Assembly: GCA_004431415.1 (NCBI GenBank)
Contig: QPMI01000353.1
Location: forward strand, 1-34,061
Length of the DNA: 34,061 nucleotides
DNA from: Cyanophora paradoxa
Taxonomy: Eukaryota; Glaucocystophyceae; Cyanophorales; Cyanophoraceae
Reading direction: 5' to 3'
The notes beneath the pieces are model-generated. The model was given only the letters and a program-made list of their open reading frames with translations. It did no database searches and was not told the origin of the DNA. The translations under genes and the position numbers were made by a program. Shown in pieces: positions 21,088 through 30,619 of this stretch (within the stretch, counting starts at the first letter, position 1; each line of letters opens with the position of its first letter).

Positions 21088-22320
21088 TTAAGACTCCGTG
21101 CCCGGTTGGATCGATGTGCAGAAAGTGGTATGAGGCCGAGACGCGGAGCGAGGATCGGAGATGGTGTCGTGTCCTGGGCGAGGGGCGGACAATGAGGGCA
21201 GGTCATCGTCTTCCGGAGGTGCTGTGGTGCCGTGGTCTTGCCGTCGGCAGCCGCATGTCGCGCACGCATCGGGGAGGTACGGGAGTAGGCTCCTGGGGGA
21301 TCGGTATGGTTTTTGCCGCTCCGGTTCCGGCGGGGCCGGCGGTGGCGGGGCTGGCGGTGGCGCGGGCCGGGCCTCCGTGGCCCGTGGCGAGCTGTGTTGG
21401 CCCATGCTTCGTCTGGCGGCCGCCGGCGGTCCGACGGGAGGGCTAGTGGAGGTGGTGGCCATGGGCGCGCCGCCGATCGGCGCCGGTGTCGTCCGCCTCG
21501 CTGCTGCAGTTTGTGCCGGCCGGTATTCGCCGATTGTGAAGTAGTCTGTGACCGCGCGTTGGCCCGCAACCAGGGACCCCGCGGGCCCGCTGGTTTTGCT
21601 GCGTTTTGCCCTAGGGGCGGCGGTGCGCGCCTTCCGCTTCGGAGCCTGCGCCGGCTCGGTCCGGTTAACACCGGGAGCCGCGCCAGCGTCCGGCCGTGCC
21701 GGCGAGGCCGGCCGGGGCTCCGGATCCGTGATCGGCGTCGTCCCTGCTGGACCCCGCCGGGCCGGGGGCGCTTGAAAGTCCTATCGTCGTCTGTACCAGT
21801 CTCGCCTGGAGCGGCGGGCCGCTTCGTCCGCGGGGGGTGCAGGGCTGATTCAGGTGGCGCTCGGGGGCGGTCATGCAGCGAGGGGGATTCCTGGGGCCGC
21901 GTCGGCGGGCTGTGCGACTGGCGTAGAGGGTGGGGTAGGCTGGTGCCGTTCACGCAGAGGGCTGATGGGGAGGCCTAGGGCAGGGGCGTCCCCCGTTTCC
22001 GAGGAGAGAGTGGTCGAGTCGACGGCAGTCCGGTGCAAGGGGGCCGGGGCCGGAGGGGCCACGGTCGACGGCGGGGCAGCGTTCGATGCCGGAGGCAGCA
22101 TGCCGCAACCTGCTCGCACTATGTGCCGGAGGAGCTCTAAGGGTGTCCTGAACAAACGGTCGCAGCCGCAGAGGCCGCGGAAGCGTTCGTATTTGGGCGC
22201 CAACCGCGGGCTCCGGCGGACGCAGCGGCCTCTCGCCAGGTGGGCGAGCAGGGCTCTAAGCGTGAGGAAGCGCGTCTGGCAGTCACAAAACTGACGGAAG
22301 TGGAGAACGCGTTCGAGCAT
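21088..22320 (-). CDS. Twin C2HC finger ORF and proline-rich sequence
   Basis: The minus-strand frame 22320-21871 starts at an ATG and encodes two finger-like motifs of identical spacing, C-x-C-x12-H-x5-C, at residues 12-33 (CDCQTRFLTLRALLAHLARG then RC) and 51-72 (CGCDRLFRTPLELLRHIVRA then GC). A Pro/Ala/Ser-rich region follows and the frame stops at 21871. Overlapping minus-strand frames (21953-21027, 21462-21088) are also Pro/Arg-rich, and one contains CATCGCRRQDH. Whether these belong to the same gene through introns or frame changes cannot be decided. Such fingers occur in DNA-binding proteins and in proteins of non-LTR retrotransposons, but I see no reverse transcriptase. The function is probably nucleic-acid binding (inference). 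Confidence 0.4.
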
Positions 22321-22404
22321 GCGGGCGCTGCGGCGGGGCTCAGGGCGACGTGCTGAAGGCGTAGCGGGGACCGCGGGGCTTGTCCGTTAAACGTTTAGGC
22401 CGGA

Positions 22405-22596
22405 TCATGATCATGGTCATGATCAGCGAGCGCGAGCTTGACGATCGCGTGGGGGGCCCATGGCCACTTCGAATTCCGCCCCAGGCGTGCCCCTCATGAT
22501 CATGTGATCATGATCAACCGCCCCTCATGATCATGTGATCAACCTTGCGCCTCTGACAAACACAACCGCGCCTCTAGACCTTCCCCTCATGATCAG
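22405..22596. repeat. Cluster of TGATCA palindromes
   Basis: ATCATGATCATG-type words occur at 22405, 22419, 22495, 22508, 22527 and 22587. CCCCTCATGATCATGTGATC begins at 22491 and recurs at 22523, a tandem unit of about 32 bp, with a third partial copy CCCCTCATGATCAGG near 22583. Confidence 0.8.
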
Positions 22597-22816
22597 GGCC
22601 TAAAGCATACCGCATCCGACTCGGCGATGATCCTTCTCCTTTAATTTGCATATTCGATTTTTCGCTGTTCATGTACATTGAATGTCAGCCTCAACCTACT
22701 GATCAGATCATCGACGCCGATGTACATGTTCTCATCGTTGAATCAGAAGATTATAGTTAGGCGTCCGCAAGCTCGAGGCCGTCCGCGCCGGCGAGCGTCT
22801 GCGATGCTCAGCGTGA

Positions 22817-23199
22817 TCAGGCGCGCGCGCAAAGTCGCAGTTCATCGAATTTAGAGGGCACCGCAGCCTCGGCCTCCGTCTCAGCCTCCGCCTCGGCCAT
22901 GTCGAGCTCCGCGTCGTCGTCCTCGACGCTCACAACCTGCGAGCGGGTGCGCAAAAGATGTACTTTCAGTTGTCTGCGCAACTCGATTGCGTCGCGGAGT
23001 GCACAAACCTGTGGATCGACGTCCAGCCTGGTGAAATTAAAGCACTTCACTTCCATTAACTCTTGCACTTGGGCTTGCATGGACTTGCCGCCCTTCTGCC
23101 TACACTCGGTGGCGCATGCGGAAGAGCCTTTGTCGCTCATGTAGTAGCACGTGCCGAGGCCGTCTCCATCGCAGCTCGCATTGCTGTAGCAGTTCGTCC
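22817..23199 (-). CDS. Cysteine-rich 3' exon of an unidentified gene
   Basis: An acceptor TTTCGATCAG at 23200 opens a minus-strand frame that runs to a TGA at 22817. It encodes NCYSNASCDGDGLGTCYYM, then a second Cys pair (SACATECRQKGGKSM), then a charged helical part (QVQELMEVK; RDAIELRRQLKVHLLRTRS) and an acidic tail with MAEAEAETEAEAA. The spaced cysteines suggest a small disulphide-bonded extracellular domain, but the charged tail is unlike a secreted protein. The upstream exons are not found at 23200-23640, so the gene is partial or broken. No family recognised. Confidence 0.45.
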
Positions 23200-23634
23200 C
23201 TGATCGAAAACGCGATTAGATACTCTGAGATTCATGATTAAGGGGGCCGGGCGGCCCGGCCGGGAGTCGCGCACAGAGCTCGATTGGCTCAGGCTTAAGT
23301 GCAGACAGAACCTTGCCCATTCTTAGATTTCGAGAAGCGGATCGAAGATGTGGATGCTCGACGGGCGCGTTTGCTTCGGCGGAATTTTATCTGAGCGGTG
23401 CCCTCAGCTGCAGCGGCTTCACAGATCTAGAGGCTGGGCGAGCTTGAATGGCAACGCACGTGCACCCGCTGAGACAGCTAAACTTTGAAAGCGTCCTGAA
23501 AGCGGCCGGACTCTCAGATGTAGAGTCTTAGCCGAGCAGCTCGCCGCTGGTAGACTGCGGCACAGCGTCTGAGAAATAATCAAAGCCGCCGCATGCGCTG
23601 CATGATGCGCATGCGGCATGCCATGATGATCATA
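23200..23634. other. No gene recognised
   Basis: Contains GGCCGGGCGGCCCGGCCGGG (about 23246), CTGCAGCGGCTTC-like words and a GCATGCGCTGCATGATGCGCATGCGGCATGC palindromic cluster at 23592-23621. Confidence 0.45.
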
Positions 23635-23892
23635 CCGTAAAACACAATAATATGACGGTCAAATTTATGTCGTTATAAAACCGGACCCTTCTCTATGCGA
23701 AATTTGACATCCCCAAATTATGTCGTCAAGAAAGTTTCGGGCTTGTATAAGGCGGTAAATTTGGTGGGGTACCACTGAGCGTACATACTATGACGGTCCC
23801 AAATTATGTCGTTGTCCCGTCCCGGGCCGTCCGAGGCGACATAATTTCGGGGCGACATAATAAAGTGCAGACCTTAATATTCTGCATTACGG
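23635..23892. mobile_element. MITE-like element with TA flanks (258 bp)
   Basis: The ends CCGTAA and TTACGG are inverted, and each is flanked by TA, the duplication left by Tc1/mariner-type elements. Inside, ATGACGGTC and AAATTATGTCGT recur and appear inverted as GCGACATAAT near the right end. The inverted ends are short, so the assignment is tentative. There is no coding capacity. Confidence 0.55.
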
Positions 23893-23992
23893 TAATCATG
23901 AGCGTAATCGATCACTGAGTCAATCGCAACTTGCAGTTCAACGCCGGTAGGCTTGCGGCTCGCGATCGAGCCTAGCCTACTGTCATGTCATT

Positions 23993-24198
23993 AAGTTAGG
24001 CGTCGCTTTTCTTAGACGTTTGCCCACCCGTGACCCGTCGTGATAGACGCAGTGACGTTTACAAAGATAGACGAGCTGCTGGTCGCTCCATACAAGCGTT
24101 ACTATGGCATACCCCCTTTAGACACAGTTAGACGGGGATTAAGTTAGACGAATGGGTGAACTCGTCTATCCGCACCTAACTTTGTCGTCGCCTAACTT
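23993..24198. mobile_element. Second MITE-like element (206 bp)
   Basis: AAGTTAGGCG at the left end is inverted as CGCCTAACTT at the right end. TTAGACG, TAGACGAG and CACCTAACTT repeat inside in both orientations. I found no clear target duplication. Confidence 0.5.
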
Positions 24199-24204
24199 TG
24201 TGGA

Positions 24205-24600
24205 TTGACAGTACCGTAGTACTAGCAAGCCGGCTAGGCTAGCGGACTTTGGCGGGCGGCTCGAGCCGCTGTTTGGGAATGGCTAGCGCGGGGCGAGGCT
24301 AGCCGGCTGGCTAGCCTGGGCCCTGGGGGGCTAGCCCAGTCGGAGGGGCGAGCCGGGAGCCTGGCCCAGCCGCCAGCTAGCTGGAGGGACTAGCCCCACC
24401 TTGCTTGGCCATGGTCGGCCAGTGGAGGGGGGGCGGAACTTGAAATGGGGGGAAGCTAGCCAACTAGCTAGCTAGCCTGCTAGGGAAGGCGAAAATCGGC
24501 CGAGGCTAGGCCTGGCTAGCCCAACTAGCTAGCCGCTCGAGCCGCTTTTCGGACTGGCTAGGCTTGGCTCGAGCCGGCCCGGCCCGGCGGGACCCCGCTA
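24205..24600. repeat. GCTAGCC-rich palindromic low-complexity block
   Basis: GCTAGC, GGCTAG, CTAGCC and CTCGAGCC occur dozens of times in both orientations. No ORF is credible. It is reminiscent of the block at 12700-13100. Confidence 0.7.
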
Positions 24601-24610
24601 GCCGCTCCAG

Positions 24611-25222
24611 ATCCAGAAGCCAGCCGCGGCGAAAACTGGCTCCAGAGTAGGGCTGGGTCCAGTGAGATCAGTGGAGGGTCGAGGGTCTTACTCCACTCAC
24701 TGAGTGAGGATTTTGGCTCACTCGTACAAAGAAAAATGTATGGGGCGAGTGAGCCGGACCTCAGCCCGCGCCGCGCGGCGGGGTATCTGGCTCCATGGAA
24801 TCACGACCCAGGCGCCCCACGGCCCCCACCTAACGATTTGGGGGTACTTTTGAGTCAGATGACTCAGATCTACATGCGTATAGCGTAGCGCTAGCAGCAC
24901 CGCGCGCGATGCTGACCATGACCAATTTGAAATTCGAAACGACCTCTCAGAGTCTCGACATTTTAGAAGCCCGCGGAAACAGCTGGCAGTTACGGCACGT
25001 AGCGCCTGCAAACACGGCGAAATCTGGGCCGTTTTAGGTCGTTTTAGGTCGTTTTTCGCGTATACGAAAACGTACCCCCTGCTCACTACAGTGACTGAGT
25101 GAGTGGGACGCAAAAAGCTCACTCACAAAGTAAGCCCGCGGACCTCACTGGGCGCAGCCCTACTCCAGAGAGCCAGCCGCGGCGAAAACTGGCTCCAGAG
25201 AGCCAGCCGCGGCGAAAACTTG
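24611..25222 (+). repeat. ~30-bp tandem repeat interrupted by hAT element 2
   Basis: The unit AGCCAGCCGCGGCGAAAACT followed by GGCTCCAGAG occurs once before the element (from about 24618) and about twice after it (25170-25222). The element and its target duplication are inserted within this array, so the array is older than the insertion. Confidence 0.85.
24648..25162. mobile_element. Non-autonomous hAT-type element 2 (515 bp)
   Basis: The left end TAGGGCTGGGTCCAGTGAG is inverted at the right end as CTCACTGGGCGCAGCCCTA. CTCCAGAG is duplicated exactly on both sides (24640-24647 and 25163-25170). Subterminal ACTCACTGAGTGAG and TCACTCAC words are repeated near both ends. The end sequence is related to that of element 1, so the two probably share a family or a transposase. 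A minus-strand frame of 134 codons spans most of it but looks incidental. No transposase. Confidence 0.92.
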
Positions 25223-25514
25223 AAAAACATATATATATATATAGCTCTCCGGTATACGTCACCTTGGCTCCGAAGATCGACCCCGGCGCGCCGGGCGCGG
25301 CCACTTAGAAAACAATTAAAAGAATCGCTCAGCGGCTAGCGATCGATATATATACCGTACGCGTGTAACACTTAATTAATGCGCCAGTAATTAATGCGTT
25401 TTTGGATCGACCCGCGCCGGACCCCTATTATGGATATTAATGCGGCACCGAATTAATGCTTTTTGCAGCTTTTTGCCTGCGGTATGGGGGTACATTACCG
25501 TACATACAGCAGTT
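25171..25514. other. AT-rich gap between hAT elements 2 and 3
   Basis: After the tandem units comes a run of TATATATATATA (25228-25243), then ATTAATGCG words (25377, 25389, 25434, 25451). The same ATTAATGCG words continue on the far side of element 3 (30291-30340), showing that element 3 split an older repeat. Confidence 0.7.
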
Positions 25515-25522
25515 TCTATAGC
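25515..25522 (+). repeat. Target-site duplication, left (hAT element 3)
   Basis: TCTATAGC here is repeated exactly at 30276-30283. Confidence 0.9.
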
Positions 25523-26130
25523 TAGGGCTCCGGCCCGGGTCGCCCGACCCGCGGGTGGACCCGTGGGTCGCCTGACCCGCGGGTCACGGGTCCAGGTGGT
25601 GACCCGGCGGGTCGGGTCCATACAAGGACATTTTAGCAGCGCGGCCGGGCTCTCCTGCGACGCCACTGCCAGGCTGGGCCAGCGACGACGAATTCGAACC
25701 TTTCATGGCCGATTATAGCAGCGGCCGCGCGCGCGCGCGCGGCGCCGTACGCTGGTGGAAGCGGCAGGTGCACGTGGGTGCGGCGCCATACGCCGCGCCG
25801 GCGCCAGCCGCTGAGCTGATCATGAGGGCCCGGCGCGGCCCGGCCGCGGGCCGGGGTGCGGCTTCGGCAGTAGGCCGCCGCTCCGCGCTCGAGGCCTTCT
25901 GCCAGAGCGTCCCGCCGGCGCCCCCCCGCGAGCGCGCGCGCGCGAGCAGGCGCGCGCCCGCACCATCCCGGCCCCTCGAGCTCCCCGCGGCGGCAACGCC
26001 GGCTCGAGCGGCGCCGGCCGCCGGCGCCCTCGACGAGCGCACAGCTCCTCTCCTTAAGCTAGCGCTTGTACGTACGCGTATATATACGTATACGTCCGCC
26101 CTGCCCTGCCCTGCCCCGCCCCGCCCCGAT

Positions 26131-26308
26131 CGCTGCCGCAGCTCAAGGTGCAGGATGTCAAGCACGCACAACAGGCCAAGCTTAAGCGCTACGTCAAGGC
26201 CTGCCGTGCGCCCCGCCCCGCCGGCGCCCCAGCCGGCCCGTCCGCCGCGGCCGACGGGGCGGCCGCGCGCGAGGCGTCGGCGGAGCGGCGGGCGGCAGAG
26301 CGGCTTTA
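26131..26308 (+). pseudogene. Captured coiled-coil exon fragment
   Basis: After the acceptor-like CGCTGCCGCAG the plus strand reads LKVQDVKHAQQAKLKRYVKA, a charged helical sequence unlike the composition-driven ORFs around it, then a Pro/Ala-rich stretch ending EASAERRAAERL and TAA at 26307-26309. It lies inside hAT element 3. It is too short for family assignment; it could be a captured exon or part of a decayed gene. Confidence 0.4.
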
Positions 26309-26403
26309 AGGCTTGCGTACTACTGCACCGTGCGCGAGATGGCCGCCCCCGCGCGCCGTGTGCGCGCACGCCCCCGCCGGCACCGCCGCTGTACATGTCG
26401 CCG

Positions 26404-26524
26404 CAGGGTGGCGTCGAGGGCGGCCGCCGTGTCGCGGCACGCCGCCAGCCGCCAGCACGCGTGCGCGCGGCGGCGCCGGCTGGCGGCGTGCCGCGACACG
26501 GCGGCCGCCCTCGACGCCACCCTG
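26404..26524. repeat. Perfect 48-bp inverted repeat (hairpin)
   Basis: 26404-26451 and 26477-26524 are exact reverse complements with a 25-nt spacer. The arm begins CAGGGTGGCGTCGAGGGCGG. Perfect identity suggests a recent origin or maintained pairing. A transcript would form a very stable stem. Confidence 0.95.
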
Positions 26525-27189
26525 CGCCTCGCCCTATCGCCCTCAGCTGCCCCGGCCTGCCCGGCCTGCGGCTCGGTGCGCCCCTGCCCCCTTTCCCAGG
26601 TCCCCGGCCCCCCCCCCGGGCCCCCCGGGCTGTCCCCAGGTCCCCGCGGCCATGCGGGCGCACCCTCTGCACTGCGGCGAGGCCTGCACCGCCGGCGCCC
26701 CTAGGGCCAGCCTCGCACCCGCGGCCGGCCCCTCGAGCTCGGCACCAGCAGCTAGCGCTAGCAAGCAAGTAATTATAATTATGAACGGAACAGGGACACT
26801 GCAGTTGCACTGCCCCTGTTGGAGGGGAAGGACCTCTAACGGTTGAGCAGGAAAGGTCAGGTTATAAAATTAGCCGCTGACTCTGCGGCCGCTGAGCTGC
26901 CCGAACGCCTGTAATTGCAACTGGGACGGTCGGCCGGGCTCGCAATCGAGCTCGTGGGACCGGAAGAGGACTAGAGGTTACTAAGTTCTAGGTCTTCGAC
27001 TCGCCCCCGCCCCCTGCTCGTGCAAGGTGGCCATGTGGTCTTATTCAACAAAGACAGCATCTCAGAGTCTGCAGGCTGCAGCAAATGCTCACTAGGCGTA
27101 TACCTGGAACAAGAAGCCGTGCGGGAATGGGACAATTTGCCCTGCGCGCCGCGCCGCCACCCGCCGTGCCTCCCGGATCCGCCCCGATC

Positions 27190-27495
27190 GGCGAGCCGCG
27201 CCGCCGCCCGCCGCGCCTCAGGAGGGCCTCCGCCCCGCACGGCGAGCCGCGCCGCCGCCCGCCGCGCCTCCGCCCCGATCGGCGAGCCGCGCCGCCGCCC
27301 GCCGCGCCTCCGCCCGCCCGGCGAGCCGCGCCGCCGCCCGCCACGCCTCCGCCCCGCCCGGCGAGCCGCGCCGCCGCCCGCCGCGCCTCCGCCCCGCCCG
27401 GCGAGCCGCGCCGCCGGCCGCGCCTGCTCCCCGTGCGGCGCGTCGGCGCCGCGCCGCCGCCCGCAGCGCCTCCGCCCCGCCCGGCGACCGCGCCG
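27190..27495 (+). repeat. Tandem array, ~40-bp GC-rich unit
   Basis: GGCGAGCCGCGCCGCCGCCC starts at 27190, 27241, 27281, 27320, 27360 and 27400, with degenerate copies to about 27495. The period of about 40 is not a multiple of three, so the frame rotates and the long ORFs over it are not evidence of coding. GATC-containing and GCCC-containing variants of the unit junction are mixed. Confidence 0.9.
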
Positions 27496-27534
27496 CGGCC
27501 CGCCGTCTGCTGCGGAGCGCGGCACAAATCGAAT

Positions 27535-27993
27535 CTAGCTGTGCACCTTGCGCAAGAGGAGCTTTTCGACGACACGCGTCGGCTTCTGTACGCGCCCGGC
27601 GCGAGATTGCCGGGCGGCGCGCGAGCGCACCTTTCGGCGCAAAAGTGTCGCATCTGCGGACGGCGGGCGCGGGGCAATCAGAACCATCGGCGACGCGCAC
27701 CGGAACGCGGCGGCGGCGTAGCGGGCGTCTTCTTCCTGCACTCTTTCACGTTCCGGTACAAGATGTCGGGCCGAGCGAAGTGCTTGATGAGCTGTTGCCG
27801 CATTGCAAGGCATGCGCATGCGCAACTCGGCCCCGCGACCGCGATATCGTGTACCCAGCAATCGCCTGAAACTCTCAGGAGCGCTTTTTTTCGGCGCTCG
27901 GTACAACAGGTACTTGAGGCGGCCTAGCGGGCCACCCTGTGCCTCTCCGGTCTCGGCATGTATGACATGAATCGTCGGGCGTATCAGGCGCAT
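27535..27993 (-). pseudogene. Gene-like fragment, paralog of 30620-31070
   Basis: The minus-strand frame contains HVIHAETGEAQ, then LKYLLYRAPKKSAPESFRR. In a neighbouring frame it has LIKHFARPDILYRNVKE followed by CRKKTPATPPPRSGA. The same order of blocks occurs on the plus strand at 30620-31070 (LVIHARVGE, IKYLLYRAPEKLAPESLWR, MKAPATPRSGA), and DNA identity is high around CAAGTACCTGTTGTACCG. This copy is inside hAT element 3 and the other is just outside it. The change of frame between blocks indicates introns or decay. No family recognised. Confidence 0.6.
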
Positions 27994-27999
27994 TCAGGC

Positions 28000-28915
28000 G
28001 CACTTGGTCCGGTATATATACCGCCACTTGGTGAGGCGCTAGATCGCATTTTTCAAACATGTGTTATTGCTCATTCCTGGTCGACCCGACGGGACCCGGA
28101 TCTCCCGGAACACGTCTCCGGACTCGTAGGGACATGCCTGGCTAGGATCCGGCGAGAAAACCCGGGTTTTGGGAGGTCGGGACATTTCATTTTGGCCTAG
28201 GGTGGGCACCCGAACACCCCCAAGTGGGGGAAGGGGAAGGGGGTCCTTCCCCAATAATTATAAACAAGAGCAAAGCTGATCGGGGGCGGGGTGGCCGTGC
28301 GGGGTGGCCGTGCCGGGGCTTCGGCCGCGCCGCGGGCTGCAGCTGATCATGAAACTGCAGGTGCAAAGTCGACGTCACTGAATAGTCCGCACCCGGCCCC
28401 CCAAAAGAACTAGATAGGTTCTATTTAAGCTTATATTACATTTTATTACATTAGTAGATGCTGCAGGGGCGATGGTGAAGCGCTGGGAATAAAATGGCTC
28501 GAAACTCCCTTCCTTCCAGCCCAAAGTGACTAGACCAACTGTATGGCGTAGTCTAACCTTCTGGCGACTCTAGAAGCCGTACTTTTCTGCCACTTTATTC
28601 AGGCAGCCCGCGCCATTAGGATAGCGTTATAGATGCGTTTAAATAGATATTATACGATATATTATAGCGTTTAAGGGCCCTCCCGCAACGCCCTTTTGCC
28701 GATTCACTCATTCGCTCTCTGGAACCAGCCAAGCTCTCTGGCGGCCTGGAATCGGCAGTGCTCCGCGTCTGGCGAGCCCCGACAGCTATACATCTTTGGA
28801 AAGCACTTCAAGCGAGCTTTAATAATGTGTTCATCCTTAAACATGCACGGCTCAAAATAGACAGAAACAACTCGGCGGCGGCATGTGGGGGTAGGTGCGT
28901 GGAGGGGGCATCTGA
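28000..28915. other. No gene recognised (inside hAT element 3)
   Basis: 28180-28265 has a G-run/C-run stem (CCCCAAGTGGGG, GGAAGGGG/CCTTCCCC). 28400-28680 is AT-richer, with TATTATAGCGTTTA-like words. Nothing coding is supported. Confidence 0.45.
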
Positions 28916-28919
28916 CTAC

Positions 28920-29620
28920 GACGAGGCGCGCTCGCCGCCCGCGGCGCTTCGGGGCACCACCGCCAGCTGCGAAGGAGAATACATCAGTCCGAAGCCCGCG
29001 GCAGCGCGCGCCGCGCCCTCGCCCCCGTCCCGCGGCCGCCGCACCTTAGCTCGGCCGCAGTACAGCCTGGTCTCGGATACGACGAGGCGCGCTCGCCGCC
29101 CGCGGCGCGTCGGGCCGCCAGCGCCCGCTGCAAAGGAGAATACATCAGTCCGAAGCCCGCGGCAGCGCGCGCCGCGCCCTCGCCCCCGTCCCGCGGCCGC
29201 CGCACCTTGGCTCGGCCGCAGTACAGCCTGGTCTCGGATACGACGAGGCGCGCTCGCCGCCCGCGGCGCTCCGGGGCACCACCGCCCGCTGCGAAGGAGA
29301 ATACATCAGTCCGAAGCCCGCGGCAGCGCGCGCCGCGCCCTCGCCCCCGTCCCGCGGCCGCCGCACCTTGGCTCGGCCGCAGTACAGCCTGGTCTCGGAT
29401 ACGAGGAGGCGCGCTCGCCGCCCGCGGCGCGTCGGGCCGCCAGCGCCCGCTGCGAAGGAGAATACATCAGCTCAAAGCGCGCGGAAGCGCGCACGGCGCC
29501 CGCGCCCCGCCCCGCGGCCGCCGCACCTTGGCTCAGCCGTAGTCCAGCGCTAGCTTTAGCCTGGTCTCGGTTACAACGCGGCGCGCTTCGAGGAGGCGCG
29601 CTCGCCGCCCGCGGCGCGCC
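28920..29620 (+). repeat. 161-bp tandem array (about four copies)
   Basis: GACGAGGCGCGCTCGCCGCC recurs at about 28920, 29081, 29242 and (as GAGGAGG...) 29403, a constant 161-bp step, and a partial unit follows at 29588. Each unit carries GAAGGAGAATACATCAGTCC and GCACCTTGGCTCGGCCGCAG. Since 161 is not a multiple of three, the 360-codon plus-strand ORF reads the repeats in rotating frames. It is probably a minisatellite, or a repeated exon-plus-intron block. Confidence 0.92.
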
Positions 29621-30294
29621 GCGGGAGCGTAGTGTGGCTACAAAGAGCGTAGAGTCAGCAGGGAGGGCGCACGTGGCAAGACTCCCGCGGGGCGCGGCCA
29701 CCGGCGCGCGCCGCACCTTAAAGCTTCGCTCGGCGGCCGGCAGTGGAGAGCCGGCCTTCGCTGGACACATGGAAGAGCATCCTGCGGCAATGCTCCAACG
29801 TTGCATGCATGTTCTAGCCGCCCTAGCGGTCCGATCATGATCAGCGGCGCGGCCGCTGCACGACCTGCACGGGAACGCGCAGCGGGAGGCCAAGAGCGCG
29901 CGCCATTAGCCCTCACATCGATCCAGTGATTCAGGAGGACGAAGGCTGCGTCGCACCTGGCACACAAAACGCCGTCGACCGGAGCTGCGCCAGAGAAAGT
30001 ACGGGGGCCGACGAGGATGATGCACACGATAGCTATGAAGCTAACCGAGCAACCACAAGACTAAGACCGCGCCGCTCAACTGGCTGCCGACCGAGTGCGC
30101 GGCGCCGCTGACAGAAACGTCTCTGTCGGAAGCGAACCCGTGTTTTTTTAGCGGTTTTTCGGCGCAACCGGTACCCCCCCCAGCGACCCGGGTCGGACCC
30201 GTGGGTCACGGGTCAGGGGGTCGACCCGACCCGCGGGTCGCGGGTCCAGGTTTTAGGACCCGGGCCGGAGCCCTATCTATAGCGTTTCGATATT

Positions 30295-30354
30295 AATGCG
30301 GTCCCAAATTAATGCGTTTTGCCAGTGGAAAACGCATTAATTTGGGACCGCATT
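30295..30354. repeat. Perfect 26-bp inverted repeat
   Basis: AATGCGGTCCCAAATTAATG (plus CGTTTT) at 30295-30320 is the exact reverse complement of 30329-30354, with an 8-nt loop. It lies just outside hAT element 3 and is related to the ATTAATGCG words at 25377-25460 on the other side. Confidence 0.95.
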
Positions 30355-30619
30355 ACTTGTTTGTTTTTGAGAGACTACGGTGCACCGTGCACTCGAGGCT
30401 CCAGTTAGAGCTAAAGCTATGGCGTACCCCTTTGCAATTTGGGGGGGGAGAAATGAATTTCGAATTCGACTCGGCGACTTGGCGCCGGCGCTATAATAAA
30501 TTCTTTTGAAGCGCTGCAGCTGTGCACGTGGCTCGCGCCTCACCTGCAGCTGCTATCGCTGTATATTATGTAACAGTATATATGCGCCAGACAACATGCT
30601 CCTGAATGCTCTCAATGCG
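30355..30619. other. No gene recognised
   Basis: TTTTTGAGAGACTACGGTG at 30363 is nearly identical to TTTTTGAGAGACTATGGTG at 17098, probably part of a dispersed repeat. The remainder is AT-rich. Confidence 0.45.

Larger units (their letters stand above)
25523..30275. mobile_element. 4.75-kb hAT-type element carrying gene fragments and arrays
   Basis: TAGGGCTCCGGCCCGGGTC at the left end is matched by its exact complement at the right end, and a perfect 8-bp duplication TCTATAGC flanks the unit. Subterminal regions are dense in ACCCGCGGGTC, ACCCGTGGGTC and GGGTCACGGGTC words at both ends (25545-25615 and 30185-30255), a hAT-like arrangement. The interior shows no transposase that I can recognise. 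It carries a coiled-coil exon-like piece, a perfect 48-bp hairpin, a ~40-bp array, a gene-like fragment also present outside the element, and a 161-bp array. This is what a gene-capturing, non-autonomous hAT would look like. An alternative is that the two ends belong to elements brought together by rearrangement, but the exact duplication argues against that. Confidence 0.85.

Noticed and set aside
25705-26810. Overlapping 355- and 365-codon ORFs on both strands
   Set aside because: Both are Pro/Arg/Ala-rich without domains and span a perfect hairpin; the length is explained by very high GC content.
27190-27495. Possible CRISPR array
   Set aside because: Units follow each other without unique spacers, and the setting is eukaryotic with introns.
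28758-29840. 360-codon plus-strand ORF
   Set aside because: It reads a 161-bp tandem repeat in rotating frames, which is not expected for a real repeated protein.
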